Shown here in pieces: positions 34,983 through 47,274 of a DNA stretch of 64,000 bases. The DNA lies in NCBI GenBank assembly GCA_028871815.1, contig JAGWMJ010000013.1, positions 1-64,000 on the forward strand, read 5' to 3'. Under the pieces are notes generated by a model. That model was not told the DNA's origin. It saw only the letters and a list, made by a program, of their open reading frames with translations, and ran no database searches. The translations under genes and the position numbers were made by a program. This stretch comes from Armatimonadota bacterium. GTDB lineage: Bacteria > Armatimonadota > Chthonomonadetes > Chthonomonadales > Chthonomonadaceae. Within the stretch, counting starts at the first letter, position 1; each line of letters begins with the position of its first letter.

Positions 34983-36581
34983 CTACGGCGTAACGGTGAG
35001 TGCATGCGTGATGGTGCCACCACCAAATAGGGCGCTGATGGCCGCGTGCCTGGTGGCCTTCACGGTACTCGTGGTGATGGTGAATGTGGCCGACCGGGTG
35101 TGCGCCGTAACGGTTACCGAGCCTGGAGTTTGGGCAAACGATGGTCCATTACTCGCCAGTGCAACCGTTACATCAAACGGCAGCGAGCGCGAGAGCGTTA
35201 CCGTACCCGTGCTGGTGCTGCCTCCTGGAACTGTGTTCGGCGCCAGTTTCAGGGAGAGTAGGGCGACGTTGGTGACCGGTATCACCGTGCTGAAGGCGAT
35301 ACCGTTTGCCGAAGCCGTGACGGCGACCAGCTTGGTGGTAGTTATTGCGGTGGTGGTTGCCGTGAATTTCACGCTCTTGGCGCCGGCAGGGACGGAAACC
35401 GATGCCGGTACCTGCAGAATCGCCGGCTTGTGGCTCGCTAGCGTCACCGTCAAGCCGCCGGTGGGAGCGGCTGCGCTGATGTAGACCGTTCCCTCCACGT
35501 TATGCCCGCCGGTTATGGGATGCGGGCTCATGGTCAAGGCATCGGGCACCATCGCGCTCGCGGGTACAGCGATAAACCCATCGAGTTCACCCGCGTAGTC
35601 GCCCGAGCCGACGATCCAGCCGTTGTCATTCATGCCGGCTACGGTCATCTGGCTCCAGCCACCCGAGCCATTTACAATCAGCGAGGTCAGGTAGGTCATG
35701 GCGCCATTGGCATAGACGAATGGCCCAATCGTGGCAGTGTATTGATTGGTGATATTACCAACTATCAACCCGGATTTGTTGATCGCTACCGGTATTGCGT
35801 AGTAGCTGCCTATCGTTCCCAGGTCTTGCATCACATTGTTGGTATAGAGAAATGCATGAAGTAAGCCGTCGGACGCGGTGGAGTACCCGGTGATTTCGCC
35901 GGAGGCATTTATGGCAAGAGCTTCGGTGTTGGTGGTCGGATCGCCGGTGAGCGAGCCCAGATCCGTGAACGTACCGCCTGCATAGAGGAAACCGTGCAGT
36001 GAACTGTGGCCGTATCCGTTGTGCACCCAGTAGTATCCGGAGCTTCCCGCGATCTCTCGTGAATCATTGATCGCATTCGCCTTTATCGCGCCGATCGAAC
36101 TGAGATCGTAGAACGTCCCGTGAAGGTAGGCGAAGCCGACGCGGTTGCCGTCACCATTGATCGCAGAGCCGACGACGTCGCCGAGGTTGTTCATACCGGA
36201 CGCGTAGGTGTAGCCGCCATCCACGCTTCCAAGGTTGGTTGCCGTGCCCTTGGAGTAGAGAAACGCCGCGGTGCCGGGATCCTCGCCATCGGCTGCGACC
36301 TGATCGGAATTGTTGATCCCAATCCCAACGCTGGCATAGTAACCGAAGAAGCCCAGCGGCTTGTAGTGGCCGTTCTGGCAGACCATGGCCTCGATCGTGT
36401 TCGTCGCGGGATCGATTCCTGCGCCGGTGACCACGCCCAGATTGTTGATACCATTCGCGATGGTAGATGCCCATGGGCTTCCGGGAGTGAGGTTGATGAT
36501 CACGTAGTTCTGCTGAGCGCCGGCACTGCACGCAAGGATGGCGGTAAGGAGCGCTGCCATCGTCAGGATTGAGCTCTTCAT
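34983..36581 (-). CDS. Exported HAF-repeat protein with Ig-like C terminus
   Basis: A 532-residue protein; ATG 36581 with GGAG 7 bases upstream opens a signal peptide (ILTMAALLTAILACSAGAQQ). Residues 20-350 contain about seven HAF-type repeats with the pattern INNSDQVAADG, FLYSKGTATNLGSVDGG, INASGEITGYS, HAFLYTNNVMQDLGTIG and INKSGLIVG. Residues 370-530 form two or three beta-sandwich domains (LTMSPHPITGGHNVEGTVYI, LAPNTVPGGSTSTGTVTLS). It is likely a cell-surface or secreted protein, with function unknown. It lies downstream of gatB on the same strand after a 211-base gap. Confidence 0.85.
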   Translation of the reverse strand: MKSSILTMAALLTAILACSAGAQQNYVIINLTPGSPWASTIANGINNLGVVTGAGIDPATNTIEAMVCQNGHYKPLGFFGYYASVGIGINNSDQVAADGEDPGTAAFLYSKGTATNLGSVDGGYTYASGMNNLGDVVGSAINGDGNRVGFAYLHGTFYDLSSIGAIKANAINDSREIAGSSGYYWVHNGYGHSSLHGFLYAGGTFTDLGSLTGDPTTNTEALAINASGEITGYSTASDGLLHAFLYTNNVMQDLGTIGSYYAIPVAINKSGLIVGNITNQYTATIGPFVYANGAMTYLTSLIVNGSGGWSQMTVAGMNDNGWIVGSGDYAGELDGFIAVPASAMVPDALTMSPHPITGGHNVEGTVYISAAAPTGGLTVTLASHKPAILQVPASVSVPAGAKSVKFTATTTAITTTKLVAVTASANGIAFSTVIPVTNVALLSLKLAPNTVPGGSTSTGTVTLSRSLPFDVTVALASNGPSFAQTPGSVTVTAHTRSATFTITTSTVKATRHAAISALFGGGTITHALTVTP

Positions 36582-36792
36582 TTGGGTCTCCGCCTGGAAA
36601 CGCCGACGCAGGTGTCTGGCGTGGTACCGGCTCCAACTCAACGTCCGCCCCAGTGGCTGCTGGGCCGCGGCGGAAGAAGTGCCGGGCGCATCCCAGCACG
36701 TTACGATGTCAATTCATCGCGCCGTACAACCACTCCTGCGCTGTTTTGACGCCGGTGCCGGACGACGCGTACCGGTACGAGTTGCAGGCGAG

Positions 36793-38280
36793 TTATGCTC
36801 CGGTCGCCCGAGCAAGCAGCTCATCCAGCAGCCGGTTCACCTCGCCCGGATCGGCTTTACCACCGGATGCCTTCATCACCTGTCCGATCAGGAAGCCGCG
36901 CTTCTGGGTCAGGCCCCGCAATGTGATATCGGCCACAATCTCCGGGTTTGCGTTGCATGCCTGTTCAACCAGCCCGCGGATCGCAGCGGGATCACGCTCG
37001 GTGCGCCAGCCGCGAGCCTCCACAATCGCTGCCGGCGGTTCGCCGGTAGCGTACATCTCATCGAGCACCGCCTTGGCGATTTTGCCCGTGATGGCGCCGG
37101 AACTCACCAGGGTAACCAGTTCCCCCAGGCGCTGTGGCGTTACCGGACATTGATCCAGCGACGCACCGGCCGCGTTGACCAGTCGCGCCAGGTCACCCAT
37201 CATCCAGTTGACAACCAGCTTTGCATCGCCGCCAACCGCTGCCGCCGCTTCAAACCACTGCGCCGTAGCGCGTGACTCGCTGATAAGGCGCGCGTCGTAC
37301 GCAGAAAGGCCATACTCGGTCAGGCAGCGGTTGCGAAGGCTGGAGGGCAACTCCGGCATCGTTGCCCGAATTCTCTCAAGCCATGGCTCATCCAACCGCA
37401 GCGGAGGCAGATCCGGCTCGGGAAAATACCGGTACTCCTGCTCAACCTCCTTCGATCTCTGTGAGAACGTTGCTGCGCGGCCCTCGTCCCAGCCGCGAGT
37501 CTCTTGCCGCACTACGCCGCCGGTTTCCAGCAGGGTCGCCTGACGTCCGGCCTCGAATGCAATACCCCGCTCCACCGCCCGAAACGAGTTGAGGTTCTTG
37601 ATTTCGGTCTTGGCTCCGTAGGTTTCAGCGTTGCGCAGCCGCACCGAAACGTTGGGCTCGCACCGCAGTGAGCCTTCCTCCATTTTGCCGTCGCAAACGC
37701 CAAGGAATGTCAGCACCGCCCGCAACTCCGTGAGGTAGGCGCGCGCCTCATCCGCAGAATGGAGGTCCGGAGGAAACTCGGTGACGATCTCCATGAGCGG
37801 CACGCCGCTCCGGTTGAAATCTACAAAACTGCGCTGCGAATCGCCGGCAAAGTGTATCAGCTTGCCGGTGTCCTCTTCCAGATGCACGCGACGAATGTGG
37901 ACCCGCTTGGGCTTGCCCTCCACCTCAAAATCGAGCCAGCCGCCGGAACCGATAGGCTTTCCGTACTGGCTGATCTGGTACCCCTTCGGCAGATCGGGAT
38001 AGTAGTAGTTCTTACGGTCGAAATGAGCCTCAGACTCGATCGAGCAGTTCAATGCGATGGCCGTGCGAATCACGTGCTCCACAGCCATGCGGTTTACGGC
38101 GGGCAGCGCACCGGGCAGCCCAAGGCAGACCGGACAGCAGCGGGTGTTCGGCTCGCCGCCGAACCGGTTCTCACAACTGCAGAACATCTTGCTGGCAGTC
38201 AGCAACTCGGCGTGACACTCCATGCCGATGACGGGCTCGTACGCCGACTCCCCCCGACTGATGCCGGATTCGGTGGTCAT
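36793..38280 (-). CDS. gatB: Asp-tRNA(Asn)/Glu-tRNA(Gln) amidotransferase subunit B
   Basis: tRNA-binding/kinase subunit of GatCAB, which converts misacylated Glu-tRNA(Gln) or Asp-tRNA(Asn) into the amide form. Markers are [57 protein letters not shown] and [16 protein letters not shown] YqeY/GatB-type helical tail ends at residue ~495. ATG 38280 overlaps the gatA stop by 4 bases (ATGA); a GTG at 38292 is also in frame. Confidence 0.97.
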   Translation of the reverse strand: MTTESGISRGESAYEPVIGMECHAELLTASKMFCSCENRFGGEPNTRCCPVCLGLPGALPAVNRMAVEHVIRTAIALNCSIESEAHFDRKNYYYPDLPKGYQISQYGKPIGSGGWLDFEVEGKPKRVHIRRVHLEEDTGKLIHFAGDSQRSFVDFNRSGVPLMEIVTEFPPDLHSADEARAYLTELRAVLTFLGVCDGKMEEGSLRCEPNVSVRLRNAETYGAKTEIKNLNSFRAVERGIAFEAGRQATLLETGGVVRQETRGWDEGRAATFSQRSKEVEQEYRYFPEPDLPPLRLDEPWLERIRATMPELPSSLRNRCLTEYGLSAYDARLISESRATAQWFEAAAAVGGDAKLVVNWMMGDLARLVNAAGASLDQCPVTPQRLGELVTLVSSGAITGKIAKAVLDEMYATGEPPAAIVEARGWRTERDPAAIRGLVEQACNANPEIVADITLRGLTQKRGFLIGQVMKASGGKADPGEVNRLLDELLARATGA

Positions 38281-39770
38281 GCTGCCATCCACTCTGCCGA
38301 GGCGCCCACCCGCGGAGGCTGAAGCGCGCCGCGGACCTGCTCGTACGCAGATCCCACGCGAAACAGCATCTCCTCATCAAACGCACGAGCCATCAACTGC
38401 ACGCCGGCCGGCAGCCCGTCAACCAGACCGGCTGGAATCGAGATCGCACAGATTCCGGCCAGGTTTGCCGGCAGCGTGCATACATCACCCAACTTCATCT
38501 GAAGCGGGTCTGCGCAGTCGCCAAATCGGAATGCTGTGGTTGGAGTTGTAGGCGACAGGAGCACGTCGAATCGCTCGAACGCCACGTCGAAGTCACCACG
38601 GATCAATGTACGCACCTGTTGGGCGCGCCGGTAGTATTGGTCATAGTAACCGGAAGAGAGGCACCAGGTTCCCGCCATGATCCGCTGCTGCACTTCAGCC
38701 CCAAACCCCGTGCCGCGCGTCGCCTCCATCAGGCCGATGTGGCCGCTGCCGGACACTCGCAGGCCATACCGGATACCGTCGAACCGCGCGAGGTTACTGC
38801 TTGCCTCCGCCGGCGCAATCACGTAGTACGCCGAGAGCCCCCAGGCGGTTGCGGGCAGCGAGCACTCCTCCACGCGGGCGCCCATCGATTGCAGCGCTGC
38901 GGCCGCCTCCCGAGCAGCCGCGGCGCACGTGGGCGAAATGCCATCGCCGAAGAACTCCACAGGCAGACCGATGCGCAAGCCCGCGACGCTGGTCCCGCAG
39001 CTCTCTGCGTACTCCGGCACCGGCATGGTGGAACTGGTGCTGTCCAGCGGGTCGTGGCCGGCTATTGTCTGCAGCAGCTCGGCGCAGTCGCGGACGTCAT
39101 GGCCAAATGGGCCGATCTGATCCAGCGAGGATGCGAAGGCGATCAATCCGCTGCGGCTCACGCGACCGTACGTTGGTTTGAGGCCCACCACGCCGCAGAA
39201 CGCCGCAGGCTGCCGGATCGACCCACCGGTATCGGAGCCAAGCGCGCCGCTGCACATGGCCGCGGCACAGGCAGCGGCCGAGCCCCCAGACGAGCCGCCC
39301 GGAACACGCTCGAGGTCCCAGGGATTCCTGGTCGGACCGAATGCTGAGTGCTCGGTGGACGAACCCATTGCAAATTCGTCCAGATTGGTTTTGCCGATGA
39401 CGATTGCACCCGCCGACTGAAGTCGCGTCACAACCGTGGCCGTGTACGGCGGGATGTAGCGCTCAAGGATGCGGGAACCTGCCGTGGTAACCACGCCTTC
39501 AACGCACAGGTTGTCTTTGAGCGCGATGACGGCTCCTGTCAGAGGCCCCAGCGGCTCGCCGGACGCGATCCGGCGGTCTGCGTCAGCGGCAGATGCCAGC
39601 GCCCGGTCTTCCGTGACTGCAAGAAACGCCCGGACTTCGGCGTCCGATGTTTGAATGCGGCCGAGGTAGCCCTGGACAAGCGCGGTCACCGTCAGTTCGC
39701 CACTCACAACGCGCGAGCGTAGGTCGGAGATCGGAACATTCAGGAAGTCGTCGCGATGGTTCTGCAGCAT
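38277..39770 (-). CDS. gatA: Asp-tRNA(Asn)/Glu-tRNA(Gln) amidotransferase subunit A
   Basis: Amidase subunit releasing ammonia from glutamine. The amidase-signature triad is visible: Lys in VIALKDNLC, cis-Ser in [15 protein letters not shown] and nucleophile Ser in [17 protein letters not shown]. Length 497 is normal. ATG 39770 shares a base with the gatC stop (TGATG). The gatC-gatA-gatB order and overlaps indicate stoichiometric synthesis. Presence of GatCAB implies that direct GlnRS and/or AsnRS is missing or partial. Confidence 0.97.
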   Translation of the reverse strand: MLQNHRDDFLNVPISDLRSRVVSGELTVTALVQGYLGRIQTSDAEVRAFLAVTEDRALASAADADRRIASGEPLGPLTGAVIALKDNLCVEGVVTTAGSRILERYIPPYTATVVTRLQSAGAIVIGKTNLDEFAMGSSTEHSAFGPTRNPWDLERVPGGSSGGSAAACAAAMCSGALGSDTGGSIRQPAAFCGVVGLKPTYGRVSRSGLIAFASSLDQIGPFGHDVRDCAELLQTIAGHDPLDSTSSTMPVPEYAESCGTSVAGLRIGLPVEFFGDGISPTCAAAAREAAAALQSMGARVEECSLPATAWGLSAYYVIAPAEASSNLARFDGIRYGLRVSGSGHIGLMEATRGTGFGAEVQQRIMAGTWCLSSGYYDQYYRRAQQVRTLIRGDFDVAFERFDVLLSPTTPTTAFRFGDCADPLQMKLGDVCTLPANLAGICAISIPAGLVDGLPAGVQLMARAFDEEMLFRVGSAYEQVRGALQPPRVGASAEWMAA

Positions 39771-40069
39771 CACTCGGCGTCCGGATCCAGTATTGCCGGT
39801 ACCGCAAAGTATCCACCAGCGGCCTCCGGAGCAGCGGCAAGCACGGCCTCAAGCTGCAGCGAAGGCCCGAAGAGGTCGGCACGGAGTTCGCCGGCCTGCT
39901 CGCCGCCCTGCGCAGTCGGTTCAACCAGGGTGAGGTCGATTTCCCGGAGCTCATCAAGCCGGGCGAAGAGGCCGTTCAGGTGCACGCACTGCTGCGCGAG
40001 CTCCTCCTGAGATAGCGCCAGGCGAGCAAGCCGCGCGATGTGTTCCACTTCGTCAATCGTGAGGGGCAT
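39770..40069 (-). CDS. gatC: Asp-tRNA(Asn)/Glu-tRNA(Gln) amidotransferase subunit C
   Basis: A small 99-residue subunit stabilising GatA on GatB. Typical sequence is LTIDEVEHIARLARLALSQEE, split here for length, followed by LNGLFARLDELREIDL and the C-terminal PAILDPDAE. ATG 40069 (MPLTIDEV) has GGATGG about 8 bases upstream; ATG 40081 adds four residues. It is the first gene of gatCAB. Confidence 0.94.
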   Translation of the reverse strand: MPLTIDEVEHIARLARLALSQEELAQQCVHLNGLFARLDELREIDLTLVEPTAQGGEQAGELRADLFGPSLQLEAVLAAAPEAAGGYFAVPAILDPDAE

Positions 40070-40233
40070 GGTTCGGGCCATCCGCGTGTGGCATTGAGCC
40101 TCGATTATAGCACCCGCAGAATCGTGCTGCCCACCTCGCGCGCGCGCCCGGCTTGCAGTAAACCGGGGCGCCGGAATGCAGTATCATCTCCACTCCAGCA
40201 TCTCGCGCAGACCTTCGACAAGGGGAGGCAACG

Positions 40234-40719
40234 TTGGTAATTTCCACCAGGGCGCTGCTTCAAGCCCGACTCACGCATACGCGTGCAGCACTTCTCGAGG
40301 CATTCGCGCGGGTGCCGGAAGAGATGCTGGGTTGGGCGCCCGTTCCAGGCATGCGCACGACCGGCGGCCAGATTGCTGAGATCGTTGGAACCGAGCTGCA
40401 GGCGCTTGCCAGACTGGAGTGCAGACCGGACGTTTCGTGGGACGAGGCCAACCGGCGCATCGGCGATACGACGTCGCACAACAGTTTGAGTGTGGCGCTC
40501 GCGACCGGGCGGGCGGAAACGCTTGCCTATCTCGAATCGCTCTCCGAGGCGGACCTTGCTGAACCCGTTTCCAACTTTGCCGGATGGCACGAATCGGTTG
40601 GTCTGGCTGAAGTACCGCGCTCCGAAATCTTTCGCAGCATCGCGCAGCACGAGGCCTACCACACCGGGCAGCTCATCTCGTACCTCTGGGCGCGCGCCGA
40701 TGATCCATATACGTGGTGA
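40234..40719 (+). CDS. DinB superfamily protein
   Basis: A 161-residue four-helix-bundle protein. The start is TTG 40234, chosen because AGGGGAGG (about 40221-40228) lies directly upstream and no ATG is available. The C-terminal motif HEAYHTGQLISYLWAR carries two of the three His metal ligands; GGQIAEIVGTELQAL at residues 45-59 is the other conserved helix but lacks the usual His, having a Gln/Glu at that point. Family members act in thiol transfer or damage response; the specific role here is unknown. Divergent from gatC. Confidence 0.88.
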   Translation: MVISTRALLQARLTHTRAALLEAFARVPEEMLGWAPVPGMRTTGGQIAEIVGTELQALARLECRPDVSWDEANRRIGDTTSHNSLSVALATGRAETLAYLESLSEADLAEPVSNFAGWHESVGLAEVPRSEIFRSIAQHEAYHTGQLISYLWARADDPYTW

Positions 40720-41087
40720 GCGGTACTTCCAGCTGGTGGCGCTGCGCTTGCACAGGGCGAATCCACTTAACCGCCCGCTCACGCTGCCACGGCTCAACCG
40801 CTGCCCGGCGGCCGGCGGCACTTCCGGAACTGTTGGCAAGCGTTGGCGCTGCCGGTTGAACTGACGTGGCGCAAGCCGGTGGTCTATCGTTCCTGCCTCG
40901 CTGTCAGCATACCGGCGACATGCGCGAGGCGATCGCAGTCAGGCGCCTGCCGCGAAACGTTCCATCTTGCGCGCGGTTATGGCGGCTTGTGCGACGAGGG
41001 ACGTGAAGTGCGTTCGCTCAAATAACTGATCCCGTCGACTTGGGTTGGAGATTTGGCCGAGGGGCAGGGCAGCAACATCGCGGGTGA
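40720..41087. other. Intergenic region, nothing convincing
   Basis: About 370 bases after dinB-like. Short overlapping ORFs in several frames show no similarity and no ribosome site. Confidence 0.4.
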
Positions 41088-41369
41088 GTGGAATGCCGGC
41101 TTGCGCTGCTGGTCGCGTGCGCATCCTGCTCCCATGCTCAGGATAGCGTTTTGAACGCTCTGATACGCGCCGGTGTTAAACCGGCGTGCCGCACAACGTG
41201 CGAGGCATTAGAGCGCTTGCATACGGATCGTAACGGACGGGCCGCCAGGGCTGTGCGCGGTATTCTGAACGATGTGGCCGCGTACGAACGCGGGCTTTGG
41301 AGTTACCGTCAGGGCGGTCGCGCCGCCACCGGCCATTCTACGCCGGTGGTGGTACTCTGCCAGTCGTGA
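41088..41369 (+). CDS. Possible small exported protein
   Basis: A 93-residue ORF with GTG start. The first 20 residues (RLALLVACASCSHAQ) look like a signal peptide with cleavage after HAQ, followed by a polar region (LNALIRAGVKPACRTTCEAL). The ribosome site is weak. It ends 31 bases before the serine hydrolase and could be co-transcribed, but it may be a chance ORF. Confidence 0.3.
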   Translation: MECRLALLVACASCSHAQDSVLNALIRAGVKPACRTTCEALERLHTDRNGRAARAVRGILNDVAAYERGLWSYRQGGRAATGHSTPVVVLCQS

Positions 41370-41399
41370 TCCCGAAAGAACAGCGATGGAGACCCCCGG

Positions 41400-42617
41400 T
41401 TGACGTTGTCGCCAGGCAAACACCCAGCATTTGATTGGCGCGGTCGCATCCCAACAAGTGGCGAACGTGAGCCGCGGTTCCTGAACCTGGATCGTACAAT
41501 TCGGGCGTGTATGCGGCGCCACGGGACCACCGGGTGCGCCGTGGCGTTGATGGCCGGGGAGGATTGTCTCTACCGCCGTGCATTTGGCTGGTCCGAGGTC
41601 GGCGCGCGCCCGTTCCTTGCCACCACGCCGTGTCGTGTGGCCAGCATCTCCAAGTCGCTCACAGGCGCAGCTGCGTTGCGCCTTGTCGACGAGGGCCGTC
41701 TCGATCTGGATGCGCTGGCGCTCCCGCTGCTGATGGAATCGGGCATCGCACCCGCCTCGCTCCCTGGGCGAATGCCGGATCCGCGCCTCGGCGCCATCCG
41801 CATCCGTGATCTTCTCGACCACGCTACGGGTTTTCCACGCAGCGCGCCATACACCACGACGCTGGAAATGGCGGCGGCGCTGCGCAGCGGTCTGCCGCTG
41901 CTCCCCGCCGACGTCGTGCGTTACTCCTGGGGCGCAACCGACCTCGCAGCGGCGCCGGGCCGTGCGTTTGAGTATGCCAATATCAACTTCGTGACGGTGG
42001 GGCGCATCCTAGAAATCATCACGGGCGAACCGTACCCGGCGCTGGTGCGCCGGCTCGTGCTGGATCCGGCCGGGATTGGCCCGGGCGAGGCATTCGTTTC
42101 CACCAACATGGCTGGGCCCGGCGATCCGCGAGAAGCAGGTTACTACCAGTTCACGCCTAACGACTTTCCGTCGCTGCTGCCGGGTGAAGATGGTCGGATC
42201 GGCTCCGAGCCTTACGGCGGCTTCGATCCGAACAGCATGGATGCGTCTGGCGGGTGGGCGCTGTCGCTGGATGCCCTCTACCGGTTTGCTGCTGCCGTTG
42301 AAGGCGACCGTCTGTTCGGCGCACGGGCCATTCAAGCCCTTACCACGCCGCCCGATTACCTCGCCGGCGAAGCTGGCGGCTACACGTTGGACCGTTTCTA
42401 TTCGAAGGGATTTGTGCTCTATCGGCCACCGGCAGGCGTCCGGCATCTGGAGCACGCCGGAATGCTGCAGCACGCTTCCGCATATTACGGCCCAGCCGGC
42501 GGGCTGCAGCTGGTCTTTGTGGCAAATTGCAACCGCCGCGAGGAGCCGTGGTTGGACCGGGTGCTTCGGGAAGCGATCATGAACTGGCTTCCGGAGGCGA
42601 ATGCAGGCGCGCTCTAG
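41400..42617 (+). CDS. Serine hydrolase, beta-lactamase (class C/PBP4*) family
   Basis: A 405-residue protein with the penicillin-binding fold. The active-site SxxK is ASISKSLTG (near residue 85); the YxN motif is YANINF (near 188); the third element appears as HAGMLQ near residue 350 instead of KTG, as in many esterase-like members. IRDLLDHATGFPRS is the typical helix after SxxK. No signal peptide is visible. TTG 41400 with GGAGA upstream is the only good start. It may act as an esterase, peptidase or beta-lactamase-like enzyme; the substrate is unknown. Confidence 0.9.
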   Translation: MTLSPGKHPAFDWRGRIPTSGEREPRFLNLDRTIRACMRRHGTTGCAVALMAGEDCLYRRAFGWSEVGARPFLATTPCRVASISKSLTGAAALRLVDEGRLDLDALALPLLMESGIAPASLPGRMPDPRLGAIRIRDLLDHATGFPRSAPYTTTLEMAAALRSGLPLLPADVVRYSWGATDLAAAPGRAFEYANINFVTVGRILEIITGEPYPALVRRLVLDPAGIGPGEAFVSTNMAGPGDPREAGYYQFTPNDFPSLLPGEDGRIGSEPYGGFDPNSMDASGGWALSLDALYRFAAAVEGDRLFGARAIQALTTPPDYLAGEAGGYTLDRFYSKGFVLYRPPAGVRHLEHAGMLQHASAYYGPAGGLQLVFVANCNRREEPWLDRVLREAIMNWLPEANAGAL

Positions 42618-42667
42618 CAGCAACGAACGCAGTTGCCTCACATAAGAATCTGACTTTCGGGTATGCG

Positions 42668-42696
42668 TTGCCGAGTGGCTTCATTTGTGGTAGAAT
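42668..42696 (+). promoter_or_regulatory. Candidate upstream promoter of the tRNA-23S operon
   Basis: TTGCCG (42668-42673), 17-base spacer, TAGAAT (42691-42696). It would add a leader of about 370 bases before tRNA-Ile. Weaker than the TTGACA promoter at 43021. Confidence 0.4.
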
Positions 42697-42988
42697 GCAA
42701 TCGAACGGCCGAAACGGGGCCCCACAAGGTGCCGCGCCGATGAACGGGAACACTTCAGGCAGCAGCGCCGCCCGTCCGACCTGGCGTTCTACACAGTTCG
42801 CTTCGCACCCCCTGTGCGCGCTGCTGTCCGGAATCCCGCATTTTTGCTCGGCGCAACGTTCCGGCGTCGTCATTGTGGCCGGAATGCCTGTACGGCGTTG
42901 CCCGGGACCACACCGGTTCGCGCCTCGAGCGGTTCCTCATCGAACGCCTCATGATCCCTACGGAAAGCTTGCTAACCGCTTGAGCCCT
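42697..42988. other. Region upstream of the tRNA-23S operon; no 16S rRNA
   Basis: The whole 460 bases between the serine hydrolase stop (42617) and tRNA-Ile contain no 16S 3' end: no GGATCACCTCCTT tail and no conserved helix 44/45 sequence. An ORF from ATG 42740 to 43024 has no similarity. Confidence 0.7.
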
Positions 42989-43002
42989 CGGTCAGGTTTT
43001 AG
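42989..43002 (+). promoter_or_regulatory. 14-bp element upstream of the tRNA-23S promoter
   Basis: CGGTCAGGTTTTAG, identical to 2065-2078 upstream of the ilv promoter; here 18 bases precede TTGACA. Likely a shared regulatory or UP-like site, function inferred. Confidence 0.5.
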
Positions 43003-43020
43003 CTGCAGCGGAGCGGAGCG

Positions 43021-43050
43021 TTGACACCGAGCGGGGTTGCCGAGTACAAT
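43021..43050 (+). promoter_or_regulatory. Main promoter of the tRNA-23S-5S operon
   Basis: TTGACA (43021-43026), 18-base spacer, TACAAT (43045-43050), 27 bases before tRNA-Ile. The close match to consensus fits a stable RNA promoter. Confidence 0.8.
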
Positions 43051-43077
43051 CCGGCGCGGCCGGCCGTGCGAACTCGT

Positions 43078-43151
<74 letters not shown>

Positions 43152-43177
43152 TCGAAAATACGGTCTGGACGGTTCGT

Positions 43178-43250
43178 GGGGGCTTAGCTCAGCTGGGAGA
43201 GCGCCTGCTTTGCAAGTAGGATGTCATCGGTTCGAGTCCGTTAGCCTCCA
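43178..43250 (+). tRNA. tRNA-Ala (TGC)
   Basis: 73 nt. Acceptor GGGGGCT pairs AGCCTCC with one G-T; discriminator A. The anticodon loop TTTGCAA holds TGC; the T arm is CGGTTCGAGTCCG. CCA is not encoded. It follows tRNA-Ile by 26 bases. Confidence 0.97.
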
Positions 43251-43628
43251 CTCACCTGTTTTGGTCGTCAATCTGGAAATCGCTTGAAAATCGGTCGGCA
43301 GGGTATTGACTCGGCTCTGCAGGCTGGTGTACACTCTACTCCTGTGCCGAAAGTTCGGAACGGTTCGAACGGTCGGTAAACGCATTGTCCGGGTCCACCG
43401 TCATAGCGCGGGACCTGGTCATGGGCTGAGCGGTTCATCCGCTTTGCCCGGCACTTTGAGAACCGAATATTGCAGTGAATAATGGGTAATATGGGCATCA
43501 AACGCATGTCTAGCAATAGACGTGTGTGTGAGTGGAACCGTATTCTACGTGGCTCTGCTGCAACGTCTCGACCTTGCTGAACGCGGGTGTCGGGGTGGAG
43601 CGGCGGTGCACGCGTGGAGTAGAAGTTC
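43251..43628. other. Spacer between tRNA-Ala and 23S with boxA-like sequence
   Basis: About 380 bases. It contains a second promoter (43306-43335) and CACTTTGAGAACCGAATA (about 43452-43469), which resembles the boxA-type antitermination segment usually found before 23S. No ORF is credible here. Confidence 0.55.
43306..43335 (+). promoter_or_regulatory. Second promoter, between tRNA-Ala and 23S
   Basis: TTGACT (43306-43311), 18-base spacer, TACACT (43330-43335). It lies about 290 bases before 23S and would let 23S-5S be made without the tRNAs. Confidence 0.6.
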
Positions 43629-46465
<2,837 letters not shown>

Positions 46466-46607
46466 ATCTACTCTACACGTGCGCTGCCGCTCCACCCGGG
46501 CAACCGGGAGAAGCAAAGCAGCAACGTTCACAAGGGTGCCCATCAGCATCCATTTCGACACTACACTGCAATTTCGGTCTCAAAGGCCAAACACATGATT
46601 TTAAGGT

Positions 46608-46725
46608 TTCTGGTGGCCATGGCTGCGGTGACCCACCCGTTCCCATACCGAACACGGAAGTGAAACCCGCATGCGCCGACGATACTCGATGGGAAACCGT
46701 CCGGGAAAATAGGTCGCCGCCAGGA
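46608..46725 (+). rRNA. 5S ribosomal RNA
   Basis: About 118 nt, 143 bases after 23S. Terminal helix CTGGTGGC pairs GCCGCCAG. The conserved loop CCCGTTCCCATACCGAACACGG, read in two parts, and GAAGTGAAAC identify it. Confidence 0.95.
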
Positions 46726-46732
46726 TTAATGC

Positions 46733-46770
46733 AAACCGGGGCTCACCATGTGGTGGGCCCCGGTTTTCTT
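46733..46770 (+). terminator. Rho-independent terminator of the 23S-5S operon
   Basis: ACCGGGGC (46735-46742) pairs GCCCCGGT (46757-46764), with inner CACCA/TGGTG, followed by TTTCTTT. Confidence 0.9.
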
Positions 46771-47274
46771 TGCCCTGGTTTTCCGTGGTCCGCCGGCGGC
46801 TTATGCCTGGTGTGGCGCTGCGGATTCTTGCGCCCGAAAACATCGCCTTCAACGAGCCGTAACGGTTCAAACGATGCGATTACACCGGAAGCGCATCGCG
46901 CAAGGCCCCTGCGGTTGTGCACGACAAAACGAAAGCGACAGCCGCGTCGGCGCGGATACACCACCGCAGCCTGGACCATCGGGCCTTCCGGCCGGTATCT
47001 CCGCTGTGCCTTTATGGCGCGCCGGACCGCCGCCCTGCATGGAGGCCAGCAATCTCAGAAGTGGTGACAGGTCGGTTATCTCCCGCTACGTTCGATGCCA
47101 TCCCGGCGACCGATTTGCAGGCTGCCGCGGGCGTTCCGCTCACGCGTTGGTTGAACCGTTTGAACCGGCGTTCCGACCCAGCTCGCGTCCATTTCTGACC
47201 AGTCGCGGTGCAATCCGACGTTTGGCGCCGGCTCGTGGCAGGAAATCGGCTTGCGCGCCGCGAATCACGGCCCG
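46771..47274. other. Intergenic region, nothing convincing
   Basis: About 500 bases between the rRNA terminator and the M14 peptidase. ORFs in several frames overlap one another and have no ribosome site or recognised similarity. Confidence 0.4.

Noticed and set aside
42740-43024. ORF of about 94 residues just before the tRNA-23S promoter
   Set aside because: No family similarity, weak ribosome site, and it runs through the promoter and the shared 14-mer.
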